Shown: positions 54,665 through 63,370 of the stretch, piece by piece | Numbering within the stretch: the first letter of the stretch is position 1 | How the letters are laid out: each line of letters opens with the position of its first letter | Source: Silvibacterium dinghuense | GTDB taxonomy: Bacteria; Acidobacteriota; Terriglobia; Terriglobales; Acidobacteriaceae | Direction: 5' to 3' | DNA length: 64,000 nucleotides | Assembly: GCF_004123295.1 (NCBI RefSeq) | Contig: NZ_SDMK01000002.1 | Span: forward strand, 434,001 to 498,000 | Made by a program: the position numbers and the translations under genes | The notes under the pieces: generated by a model | Database searches by the model: none | What the model saw: only the letters and a program-made list of their open reading frames with translations | Told to the model about the DNA's origin: nothing

Positions 54665-55477
54665 ATGCCGGGCATGGAAGAAAAACTTTTTGATTCATTT
54701 CGGAGCCTTGGAGCCTCAGTGCTCGCTGCACTGCCAAAGGTAGCTGTAGGCATTGTGCTGGTGGTTCTAGGCCTTGTCGTCGCCAAGGTCATCGAGATTA
54801 TCCTGCGTACTCTGCTGGTGCGGTTGCGCTTCGACAGCCTGGTAGAAAGGGCCGGCATCGACAAGGCACTGCAGAGAATCGGCCTGCGCCAGCAACTGAA
54901 TCTCTTCCTGCCCAAGCTCATCTACTTCCTGATCATCTTCCTGCTGGCCAAGACCGCCAGCGATGCCCTCGGCCTGACTGCCATCTCCAACGCGATCGGA
55001 GCCTTCTTCGATTATCTGCCGAACATCATTGCGGCCCTTCTGCTCATGATCCTTGGAACCACCCTTGGACAATTCGCAGGGCAGATGGTGACACAGGCTG
55101 CCGAAAATGCGGGCATCGACTCAGCTCCAACGCTCGGCAAGCTGGTCTCCGCGCTGATCGTTTTCATCGTTGCCATGATGGCCATCGGCCAGCTCAAGAT
55201 CGATACGGAGATGGTCCGCATCGTAACCAGCTTTCTCCTCGGAGCCGGGGCACTTGCCTTTGGACTGGCCTTCGGGCTGGGGACGCGGGACATTGTGCGC
55301 AATATTGTGAGCGGATTTTATGTTCGCAAGGTGCTTGTCATCGGCAAGCCGCTAGAGGTCGCAGGGCAAAACGGCGTTCTCACTGCCATTACTGCAACAC
55401 ACACCATTCTCGAAAGCGATGGAAGAGATATCGTGATTGCAAACTCGAACTTCATGGAACAAACGAGCAAGCAGTAG
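54665..55477 (+). CDS. Mechanosensitive ion channel, MscS-type with TM-helix repeats
   Basis: A 270-residue membrane protein. After a short lead there are helices with Gly/Ala-rich faces (AVGIVLVVLGLVVAKVIEII, IIAALLLMILGTTLGQFAGQ, LVSALIVFIVAMMAIGQLKI). The pore-lining helix is GAGALAFGLAFGLGTRDIVR and the following beta domain is NIVSGFYVRKVLVIGKPLEV through IVIANSNFMEQ. The large C-terminal vestibule of E. coli MscS is mostly missing, so the protein is of the short type. It follows the small gene by 11 bases. Confidence 0.88.
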   Translation: MPGMEEKLFDSFRSLGASVLAALPKVAVGIVLVVLGLVVAKVIEIILRTLLVRLRFDSLVERAGIDKALQRIGLRQQLNLFLPKLIYFLIIFLLAKTASDALGLTAISNAIGAFFDYLPNIIAALLLMILGTTLGQFAGQMVTQAAENAGIDSAPTLGKLVSALIVFIVAMMAIGQLKIDTEMVRIVTSFLLGAGALAFGLAFGLGTRDIVRNIVSGFYVRKVLVIGKPLEVAGQNGVLTAITATHTILESDGRDIVIANSNFMEQTSKQ

Positions 55478-55631
55478 ATACGAATCACCAGTCGGCTGCG
55501 AAATCTCTATATTGTTGTCTTCCACTGCGCAATGGGCTAGGCTCTTTCAACTCTGCAGAATCGGCAGGCCAGCGAAATCGAGCACGCGGGCCTGCCCAAA
55601 GATAGGGTGCTACGTTCTTCCCCCTGCCCGA

Positions 55632-58600
55632 TCAGAAATTCAGGCGTGCACCGAGCAACATATTACGCGGCGGCATCGTGGATGATGTCTGGCCGAAACC
55701 TCCGTCGGCAAGGTTGGTGTCGACGCCGTTGAGATTGACGCGATTGAAGATGTTGAAGGTGTCGATCCTTAATTCGAGATTCACGCCCTCCCATATCTGC
55801 GTACTCTTCTTGAGTGTGAAATCGGTGTCCGCATAACCTGGATCACGGAACTGGTTGGGTGTTTCGCCGCCCTCCTGACCGACGTTCGGCAGAGTGAACT
55901 GACCGCAGGGTAGCGCTCCACCGGGACAGGTCTGAAAGAGGCCGTGGCCGGACTGATAGTCCTTGCGGTCATGCTTCTGCTTGTAATTCGTCACGTTCGG
56001 GTAGTCGTTGTTATCGCCATCGGCGTTAAAGTCGCCACTGCCGGCGGCGAAGCGCAGGTTGCCGGCGGCTTGCTCGCTGGCGTAGTTGGCGGAGGTGAGC
56101 GGAGTGCCGTCAGACGCAGTGGTGCTGAGCGCGAGCGGATTCCCGGTATAGACGGTGAAAGGATAGCCGGACTGGAGCACCGTCGTGCCAGCCAGCGTCC
56201 AACCACCCAGGGCATGCCGGGCAAAGCTGTTCCCGAGCTTATCGCCGGGCAGCAGATAGCTGACTCCCAGCGAGAAGCGATTCGGCACATCCCATGGCGA
56301 GGGCGCATAGAAGCGGGAGTAAGGATAAGCCACGGGATAGTTCTGCCAGTTATCCATGGCCTTGCCGTGCGTATAGGACGCAGTCAGGAAACCGCGGCGA
56401 GCGAAACGTCCTTTTACCGCGACGATGAGTGCCTGATAGTTGGCGATAGCACCGTTGAAGGCATAGCTGATGGAGCCGAAGCTGGTGTTCAGACGCGTCT
56501 GGGTGCCCGAGCCGGTGAAATTGCCGGAGGAGTCGAAGCTGGGGTGCGCGAGGAGGTCGCCAGCATAGGCGTTCACATCGTTGCCATAGGAAGTTGCGCC
56601 CTCATTGCCTCCACCGGTCACAAGGTCTCCGGAGTGCGAGCCGACATAGCCAATGCTCGCCGTCATGTCACGCGTGATCTGGTGCTCGATGGCGAGCGAC
56701 CAGTTCAGGGTGAAAGGAGAGCTCAGCGAACTGTCGACACCGCCTACGCTGATCTGCGAGCCGACCAGTCCGCCCTTGGCATCCAGTGAACCGCCCTGAA
56801 AAGCCGGATAGGGGAAGCCGAAGGGAAAGGTGTTCTGCGTGCCGTAGCCAAAGATGGGAGCAGCGGTGGAACCGTTGTTATAGAAGGTGGGAACGATGGG
56901 TCCAGGCGGATTCGAACCTAGGCCATTCTCCGCATTTCCGAGCGTGAAGTAGTCGTGATAGAGACCGAAGCCGCCGCGGACCACCCACTCACCGTTGGCG
57001 AATGGATCGAAGGCAAAACCGCCGCGTGGTGCGAAATTCCAATTGAGGTCTTTCTTAAAGACGTGATCCTGTTGCGTCATCACGCCATTGGCTACCTGCT
57101 GCGCAAACGTTGCTCCGTCGCCCAGGTGGAAGTTCGCGAGCACCGTACCCTTGAGCGCGACATACGGATTGCCGAAGTTATCGTAACGGATGCCGTAGTT
57201 AATGGTGAGTTTGCGCGAAACCTTCCACGTGTCCTCAACGAAGGCGCCGCCTGTGGTCTCCTGATAACCGTAGTTGCGGACACCAGGTTTACCCGTGAGC
57301 GGATCGTAGGCGAGGCCCGACTCGCTGTACGGATCATCATTGATCAAGTTGATCATGTTGGTGTAGCTCAGGCTCGGCTGTCCATAGGCGCCAGCGAAGT
57401 AGGCAAGGTCATCCCCATGCCAGCCCTCGTAGCCCGCCTTGATCGAGTGTGCGCCGTGAATGTGCGTAAGCACGTCGCGCCAGTGATAGCTGTGCTGCAC
57501 ATAGTCGCCAAGCGCGAAGCCGTCACCAAAGCCAACACCGAGGCCGGTAACGCTGACAATGGGCACGGTAAAGAGGCCCGAGGATGGCGCGAAGCCCTCG
57601 ATGCGGTTGTAGCCCATGAAGGCCTCATTGAGCGTATTCGGCGAGAAGGTATGTGTCTCGTTGCCCTGCAGCGAGAAGGTGTAGTAGTTATCGGTCTCGT
57701 TGAAAGCGGGACGGACCGAAGGACCGCCGGTGTTGATCGTGTCGCGATAGAAGAGACCGTAGACGCGGTCTTTCGAGAAATACTTATCGATACGGATGTT
57801 GTACTGCTTGGAGTTGTTGTAGCTCGAAGAGTTGAAGTTCCCCTGATCGAAGACGGCGGTGCCGCAAGGGATGTTATCGGTGCTCGGCGTACCGCAGCCC
57901 GTGTTGGCTGCCGTGTCTTGCGGGCCAAAGGCCTGCTGCGCAGTCTGAAAAACGTTGCGGAAGGTAGCGTTCGAGGCCGGGTATTTCGTAAAGAGCTGCA
58001 CCTCAGGGCTGTTAGGACGCACGCTCTGCGCGAAGGCAACGAAGGCCGGGTCTTCATAGGTCTGCAGCGAAGCGCCGTTCGAGGTGAGCGAAAGATACGG
58101 CTCGTAACTGGCGAAGAAGAAGAACTTCTTGCCGGGAATCACCGGACCGCCGGCGCCGAATGACATGTTGTTGGTGTGATATGGCGCCAGCTTCTCCGGC
58201 TGGGGTACACCGAACTCACCGCGCGCCTGTAATCCTTGGTAGGTGTAGTACTCGCTGGCAAATCCATGATACTGATCAGCACCTGAGCGTGTGGACATGA
58301 CCGTCTGGAGCGAGCTGGCGCGACCGTAGTCGACGGTATAGGTGTTGGTCTGTACCGTGGTCTCGGCCAGCGAATCAACATTGGGCGTGAGATTGACGAC
58401 ACCCGGGCGAATGCTGCTCGTCACGTCGAGGCCGTCGACGATGTACATGTTGCCGTTCTGGCCGCGGCCATTGGCGCTGGCGTCAACGTAATTCTCAGGG
58501 TTGAAGTTGGTGGCAGTCGATGCTCCGAGGCCGGTCACACCAGGCGTGAGCGTGATGAGCGCAGTGGGATTGCGCGAGGCCAGAGGCAGGTTCTCGAGCG

Positions 58601-59090
58601 CAGTCTGATCGAGCGTCTGCTGATTGCGGCTGTCGGCCGTATCGAGCAGCGGAGCCTGCGTAGTCACAGTAACGCTGGTGTTTACCTGGCCGATGGCGAG
58701 TGTGAGTGCGACGTTGCGCGTCTCGGCGGCGGTAAGCACGATGGCTGTCGAGGCATTGGAGAAGCCCTTAACCACGGCGGAGACGGTATAGTTGCCTGGT
58801 CCGAGGCTGGCGAAGCGGAAGACGCCGGCGGAATCGCTGGTGGTGCTCTGCGCGATCTTCGTATCGTCATTGACGATGGTGACTTTCGCAGCCGGGATCG
58901 AAGCACCGCTTGTATCCTGCACGCTGCCCTGTACACCGGCAGTGAACTGTGCCATCGCTGTGCGGGTAGAAAAGAGCAGCAGGAGAGCAAGAACGGAAAG
59001 AAGAGATTTCATGACCAGGCTGGATGCTGGGGTGGAATACAAGCTGCGCTGTGACTCGCTCTGCGGTGGAACACTTCTCAAATGCTTCAT
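55632..59090 (-). CDS. TonB-dependent receptor with carboxypeptidase-regulatory-like N-terminal domain
   Basis: A 1152-residue outer-membrane transporter of the Oar-like group abundant in Acidobacteriaceae. The start at 59090 has GAGG five bases upstream; a second ATG at 59012 would begin exactly at the signal peptide (MKSLLSVLALLLLFSTRTAMA). Next come a beta-sandwich domain (GVQGSVQDTSGASIPAAKVT, VFRFASLGPGNYTVSAVVKG), a plug domain with NMYIVDGLDV, and a 22-strand barrel ending LLGARLNF. It probably imports oligosaccharides or siderophore-like ligands. It is divergent from the lipoprotein-kinase operon. Confidence 0.95.
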   Translation of the reverse strand: MKHLRSVPPQSESQRSLYSTPASSLVMKSLLSVLALLLLFSTRTAMAQFTAGVQGSVQDTSGASIPAAKVTIVNDDTKIAQSTTSDSAGVFRFASLGPGNYTVSAVVKGFSNASTAIVLTAAETRNVALTLAIGQVNTSVTVTTQAPLLDTADSRNQQTLDQTALENLPLASRNPTALITLTPGVTGLGASTATNFNPENYVDASANGRGQNGNMYIVDGLDVTSSIRPGVVNLTPNVDSLAETTVQTNTYTVDYGRASSLQTVMSTRSGADQYHGFASEYYTYQGLQARGEFGVPQPEKLAPYHTNNMSFGAGGPVIPGKKFFFFASYEPYLSLTSNGASLQTYEDPAFVAFAQSVRPNSPEVQLFTKYPASNATFRNVFQTAQQAFGPQDTAANTGCGTPSTDNIPCGTAVFDQGNFNSSSYNNSKQYNIRIDKYFSKDRVYGLFYRDTINTGGPSVRPAFNETDNYYTFSLQGNETHTFSPNTLNEAFMGYNRIEGFAPSSGLFTVPIVSVTGLGVGFGDGFALGDYVQHSYHWRDVLTHIHGAHSIKAGYEGWHGDDLAYFAGAYGQPSLSYTNMINLINDDPYSESGLAYDPLTGKPGVRNYGYQETTGGAFVEDTWKVSRKLTINYGIRYDNFGNPYVALKGTVLANFHLGDGATFAQQVANGVMTQQDHVFKKDLNWNFAPRGGFAFDPFANGEWVVRGGFGLYHDYFTLGNAENGLGSNPPGPIVPTFYNNGSTAAPIFGYGTQNTFPFGFPYPAFQGGSLDAKGGLVGSQISVGGVDSSLSSPFTLNWSLAIEHQITRDMTASIGYVGSHSGDLVTGGGNEGATSYGNDVNAYAGDLLAHPSFDSSGNFTGSGTQTRLNTSFGSISYAFNGAIANYQALIVAVKGRFARRGFLTASYTHGKAMDNWQNYPVAYPYSRFYAPSPWDVPNRFSLGVSYLLPGDKLGNSFARHALGGWTLAGTTVLQSGYPFTVYTGNPLALSTTASDGTPLTSANYASEQAAGNLRFAAGSGDFNADGDNNDYPNVTNYKQKHDRKDYQSGHGLFQTCPGGALPCGQFTLPNVGQEGGETPNQFRDPGYADTDFTLKKSTQIWEGVNLELRIDTFNIFNRVNLNGVDTNLADGGFGQTSSTMPPRNMLLGARLNF

Positions 59091-59269
59091 CTGGACCTCG
59101 TAAAAGCTGTCTCACTCCTGAAAGACCTGCATCTGCAACGTGTGCAGGCAGGTCGCAACCGCGAAGGCGCAGCCCACTTCTGCTGCCGGACTGGCGCTTC
59201 ATCGCGAAACCCGAGTGAGCCTACCGGCGGCCATGAGCGATAGACATGAGCCACCTAGATCAGCCCTCT

Positions 59270-59287
59270 CTAGTCCGAATGGACTAG
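59270..59287. promoter_or_regulatory. Palindromic operator candidate in divergent promoter region
   Basis: ctagtcc (59270-59276) and ggactag (59281-59287) are exact 7-base inverted repeats around gaat, 18 bases in all. It lies 180 bases upstream of the receptor start and 78 before the lipoprotein start. Its dyad form fits a dimeric regulator such as the LuxR-type protein encoded at 62572, but no binding is known. Confidence 0.45.
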
Positions 59288-59364
59288 GGACGGCCGCAGA
59301 TGGAGTAGTTTTGCTATGGTGGGGAGGGTGCGAACGGGCTTCCCCTCCAGGCCGCAGGCATACG

Positions 59365-60369
59365 ATGAGTACAAGGACGAAGTTGAGATTCGATCTGCAG
59401 CGCACAGCGTGGATGCTGCTCATGCTCCTTCCTCTCCTGGGCTCATGCCATCGACAGCCTTCCGTCGTTATCGCTGTCATTCCGCGCACCTCGGGCGTGC
59501 TGATGTGGGAGCCTGAACACGGCGGCGCACTGGCTACAGCCCTCCCACAGGGAGCGGATATCTACTGGAACGCACCGACACGCGAAGATGATATTCAAGG
59601 TCAGATCGCTCTGGTGGATCGCGTAGCCTCGCGCTCCTACCAGGGACTTGTACTCTCACCCGATCACGCGCTCGCACTCATTACGCCGGTGCGACGCGCG
59701 ATTGCGCGCGGACTGCCAACAGTTGTACTGGGCTCACCGCTGGCAATGCCTGCGGGCAATGGCCTGTGGTACGTACTGAACGATGAGCAGACGGGCGCAC
59801 GGATGGCCGCACAGAGGCTCACAGCGATGCTCGGCGGCAAAGGCTCGATTGCGGTGCTGGGCATCAATCCAGATATCACCGGCATTGTGGAGCGGGCGCG
59901 CCTCTTCGAGGGCGATCTGGCCCAGAGCGCGCCAGAAATCCGCGTAGTCGTAAACCGGAGCGGCTCCTTCAATCTCCCTCACGAACAGCAGGTGGCTGAA
60001 GAGACGCTAAGGGAGCATCCGGAGATCGACGTGATCGTGACCATGACGGCCACCGCCATGCACAGTGCACTGGCTGCCATCGCGGCATCTCCGGAGAAGC
60101 ATATCCGTGTGATTGCCTTCGATCCTGACTCACTGACCTTCGATAGCCCGAATCTCGATAGCATGATCTTCGAGAACACGCGACGCATGGGAACAGAAGC
60201 AGTGCAGCTCCTGCTCGCCGAGCATCGCGGCATAAGCCAGCCCGCCGTCACTTACGTCGAACCCGTACTGGTAACGCGTGAGAATATACATACCGACGAA
60301 GTCACTCAGTTGACCTCGATGGACTGGCGGCCCGCACGCATGCGTTGGAAGTGGAGTGTGGGACCATGA
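59365..60369 (+). CDS. Substrate-binding lipoprotein (LacI/RbsB-type periplasmic binding fold)
   Basis: Start at 59365 gives a lipoprotein signal with lipobox LGSC (Cys28). The remaining 306 residues match the sugar-binding fold of ribose/galactose-type binding proteins: SVVIAVIPRTSGVLMWEPEH, REDDIQGQIALVDRVASRSY, GLVLSPDHALALITPVRRAI, MLGGKGSIAVLGINPDITG, REHPEIDVIVTMTATAMHSA and the hinge end. No transporter permease or ATPase genes are adjacent; instead the stop overlaps the histidine kinase start as ATGA. It probably binds an extracellular sugar-like ligand and presents it to the kinase. Confidence 0.9.
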   Translation: MSTRTKLRFDLQRTAWMLLMLLPLLGSCHRQPSVVIAVIPRTSGVLMWEPEHGGALATALPQGADIYWNAPTREDDIQGQIALVDRVASRSYQGLVLSPDHALALITPVRRAIARGLPTVVLGSPLAMPAGNGLWYVLNDEQTGARMAAQRLTAMLGGKGSIAVLGINPDITGIVERARLFEGDLAQSAPEIRVVVNRSGSFNLPHEQQVAEETLREHPEIDVIVTMTATAMHSALAAIAASPEKHIRVIAFDPDSLTFDSPNLDSMIFENTRRMGTEAVQLLLAEHRGISQPAVTYVEPVLVTRENIHTDEVTQLTSMDWRPARMRWKWSVGP

Positions 60370-62579
60370 GCGAGGCAGGCATCGGAGCAGGCCGTGCAGG
60401 CAGGCGCAGTAGCTATTCTGCATCACGCGTGTGGTTCATTACCGGAGTCTCCGCCGTTCTGCTGGCCGCGATATTGGCCGGAATATTTATCTATTGGCGC
60501 AGCCCCACGCGTGGTCTGCCATACCATGACGCCTTCGCGGAGTTGCATACCGGGGAGTGGACCGCTTATGGCGGCACGTGGGAGGTTGCGCAGGGCGCCA
60601 TCCACAATGACTCCGACGAGCGCGGCGCAAAGCTGGTAACCGGATCGCAATACTGGCGCAACTACTCGATAGAAGCCGACGTGATGCTGCTCGGCATGGG
60701 CGGCGATGCGGGACTGATCGTGCGCACCAGCAATGAAGAGGAAGGCGTGGATGCCTATAACGGCTATTATGCAGGACTGCGCACGCTCGACAATACGCTG
60801 ACGCTGGGGCGAGCCGGTTACGGCTGGATGGAGGTGAACTTTCCTCTCAAGCCGCGCGGCACGCGCGTCGTAGCATCGCGATGGTATCACCTGAAACTGC
60901 TGGCCTACGGCTGCCAGCTGGTAGCTTCTGCGGCGCCGCTGCTCCCTGATGCTCATGCCGGCTCGCCCACGATTATTTCCATTACCGATGAGAGCTGCCT
61001 CCCTGCAGGCCGTGCCGGGCTGCGCTCATATTCCTCTGGCGGTATCTGGCGCAACGTGGCGATAAAACCCGCGACACGCCGTGATCTCGATGAGATGCTT
61101 TCACAAGGCCGTTCACAGATAGCGGCCACACCGCAGCATTCGCTGACCGAGCTGTCAAATGCCGGCGGCTCGATCACACCACCGGCAGAGGACCAACCGC
61201 CAGCACTGCCCTCGAGTCCGAACACGCAACCGATCAGCAGCCTGCGCCTGGCTTCGCTGGCGCGACCGGTGACCTCGACCGTGCGCGGTATCGTCATCCT
61301 GAATTCACCCGCGCTCTTCGTCGAGGACGCGACCGGCGGTGTGGCTGTACATCTCAAAACACCGCAGCCACTCAAGGTGGGGGACGAGGTCGAAGTCACC
61401 GGGGAGGTGCATGCCGACGCCTTCAGCTCGCGGCTCGAAGATGCGGTGGTGCGCGTGCTCTGGGAGGGCACTCCGATGCCAGCCGTCTCGGTTACCGCTT
61501 CGCAAGCGGCCACCGGAGCCTTCGATTCGACTTTTGTCGAGGTCACAGGCGCGCTCGAGAAAAAATCTTACGGGCCTGATGATTCCCTTATTCTCGATCT
61601 CGATTCCGGCCAGCAGTCCTTCCGTGCCATCCTCAACCGCGGCCGCGCGGGGGAGATTTATGAGCGCGTAAAACCCGGCAGCACACTCTTACTGCGCGGA
61701 GTCACAGTGGTAGACCCGGCTTACACGCAGTCACTCACGCCTTTCGCCGTACTGGTGCACTCCAGCGACGATCTCGAAATTCTTGCCGGGCCGCCATGGT
61801 GGAGCACGGGCCACCTGGTTGCGATCGGTATAGGGTTGCTGCTAGCGGCTCTGGTCACAAACTTCCTCTATCACCGTATCGACCGGATGCGCCTGCGTGC
61901 GGTCATTGAGGAACGTGAGCGGTTGGCCTATGAGATGCATGACACCCTGGCACAGAGCGTAGCTGGCATCGGTTTCCAGCTCGAAGCGATCCGCACTCAA
62001 ACACCTGAAACCCTCGCGAAGGTACACCGCCAACTTGACCAGGCAAGCGAACTGGTGCGCCACAGTCATGCCGAGGCTCGGCGCAGCATCCGCATGCTAA
62101 GGCCTCAACAACTTGAGTCCGAGGGACTGCTGACTGCCCTCACACACACAGCCGAACGCCTGGTGGAAGGTGGTCCAGTACAGATCCACGCAGTCTCTCT
62201 GGGTGAACCACGAGCGCTGCCGCTGCGTGTCGCTGACGCGCTCTATCGCATCGGACAGGAAGCTCTGGCCAACGCCGTGCGCCATGCCCATCCAGGCATC
62301 ATCCGTATCGAGATCGAGTACACACGGCAAACGGTGCGGCTGCTCATCGCCGACGACGGCATCGGCTTTGCACAGGGCGAAGAGCAGGGCCTCGGCCTGT
62401 TAGGCATGCGCAAACGTGCAGCCAGCATTGCGGCACGGCTCAATATCCGCAATCGCAAGACAAGTGGCCCAATACAGGGCACGGACGTACAGGTGACTGC
62501 GCCGCTGCCACCTGAGAATTCATGGCTGGCATGGCCGGCGACAGCATGGCGATATCTTAGGGAGTTACATCATGGCTGA
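60366..62579 (+). CDS. Sensor histidine kinase with ConA-like and OB-like extracytoplasmic domains
   Basis: A 737-residue kinase. Membrane helix 1 is at about 22-44, then a beta-sandwich domain of concanavalin/DUF1080 type at about 50-195 (EWTAYGGTWEVAQGAIHND, GDAGLIVRTSNEEEGVDAYN), a linker, and one or two OB-like domains at about 300-465 (GIVILNSPALFVEDATGGVA). Helix 2 is at about 484-505. The cytoplasmic part is a HisKA_3 domain with the phospho-accepting His at residue 525 (YEMHDTLAQSVAGIGFQLEA) and an ATP-binding domain (IGQEALANAVRHAHPG, LLIADDGIGF, GLGLLGMRKRAASI). It overlaps the regulator gene by eight bases. Confidence 0.93.
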   Translation: MSEAGIGAGRAGRRSSYSASRVWFITGVSAVLLAAILAGIFIYWRSPTRGLPYHDAFAELHTGEWTAYGGTWEVAQGAIHNDSDERGAKLVTGSQYWRNYSIEADVMLLGMGGDAGLIVRTSNEEEGVDAYNGYYAGLRTLDNTLTLGRAGYGWMEVNFPLKPRGTRVVASRWYHLKLLAYGCQLVASAAPLLPDAHAGSPTIISITDESCLPAGRAGLRSYSSGGIWRNVAIKPATRRDLDEMLSQGRSQIAATPQHSLTELSNAGGSITPPAEDQPPALPSSPNTQPISSLRLASLARPVTSTVRGIVILNSPALFVEDATGGVAVHLKTPQPLKVGDEVEVTGEVHADAFSSRLEDAVVRVLWEGTPMPAVSVTASQAATGAFDSTFVEVTGALEKKSYGPDDSLILDLDSGQQSFRAILNRGRAGEIYERVKPGSTLLLRGVTVVDPAYTQSLTPFAVLVHSSDDLEILAGPPWWSTGHLVAIGIGLLLAALVTNFLYHRIDRMRLRAVIEERERLAYEMHDTLAQSVAGIGFQLEAIRTQTPETLAKVHRQLDQASELVRHSHAEARRSIRMLRPQQLESEGLLTALTHTAERLVEGGPVQIHAVSLGEPRALPLRVADALYRIGQEALANAVRHAHPGIIRIEIEYTRQTVRLLIADDGIGFAQGEEQGLGLLGMRKRAASIAARLNIRNRKTSGPIQGTDVQVTAPLPPENSWLAWPATAWRYLRELHHG

Positions 62580-63216
62580 TCTGGAACAAAAGCCGATCCG
62601 TATTCTTATTGTCGACGATCACCCCGTAGTGCGTGCCGGCCTCACCAGCATGCTCGGCACGCAGGACGATCTTGAAGTTGTTGCCTCCGCTTCCTCTGGC
62701 GAGGCCGCGCTAGCACTGCTCGGACAGACTATCTGCGACGTAGTATTGCTCGACCTGCGTATGCCGGGCATGAGCGGCGTAGAGACGATTCTCGAGATGA
62801 AAAAGGCCGGGCGCAGTGCGCGTACCATCGTGCTCACCAGCTTTGAAACCGATGAGGACATCTACCGCGCAGTGCAGGCCGGTGCGCAAGGTTACCTACT
62901 CAAGGACACCTCGCTCAGGGAGATGATCGAGGCCATCAAGAGCGTACACGCCGGCAAGCGTTATATCCCGCGCGATATCGCGGCGAGACTCGCCGAACGG
63001 ATGATGCGCACAGACCTCACGGCACGCGAACTGGAAATCTTAAAGATGCTCTCCAAAGGGCTAACCAACAAGCAGATCGGCCAGGTACTCGGCATCAGCG
63101 ACAACACGGTAAAGAACCATGTGAACAGCATCATTGAAAAACTCGAGGTATCCGATCGCACCGAGGCCGCGACTACCGCCATTCAGCGAGGACTTATTTC
63201 GATCGAAGAGGCGTAA
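62572..63216 (+). CDS. NarL/LuxR-type two-component response regulator
   Basis: A 214-residue regulator. The receiver domain has LIVDDHPVVRAGL and the phospho-acceptor Asp61 in DVVLLDLRMPGMSG, with VLTSF and the conserved Lys in GYLLKDTSL. The C-terminal LuxR helix-turn-helix (about 150-205) reads DLTARELEILKMLSKGLTNK, QIGQVLGISDNTVKNHVNSI. It is coupled to the kinase gene and is its partner. The 18-base palindrome at 59270 is a possible target. Confidence 0.95.
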   Translation: MADLEQKPIRILIVDDHPVVRAGLTSMLGTQDDLEVVASASSGEAALALLGQTICDVVLLDLRMPGMSGVETILEMKKAGRSARTIVLTSFETDEDIYRAVQAGAQGYLLKDTSLREMIEAIKSVHAGKRYIPRDIAARLAERMMRTDLTARELEILKMLSKGLTNKQIGQVLGISDNTVKNHVNSIIEKLEVSDRTEAATTAIQRGLISIEEA

Positions 63217-63370
63217 GATCGCTTTCGGCAGTCACTCAGCTGGTCGCGCTAGAAACGATGTAGCCCAGGTGGACTATGGACCCCGATCGAAGTGACAGGC
63301 GACACTGACGGAGCAGTCAGTCGTCAGAGCACGGGCCGGGCGACACTTCGACTGCGGGAGAGACCGCCTC

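Noticed and set aside
56955-58163. 402-codon open frame on the plus strand
   Set aside because: Opposite the TonB-dependent receptor; no recognised domain and no ribosome site.
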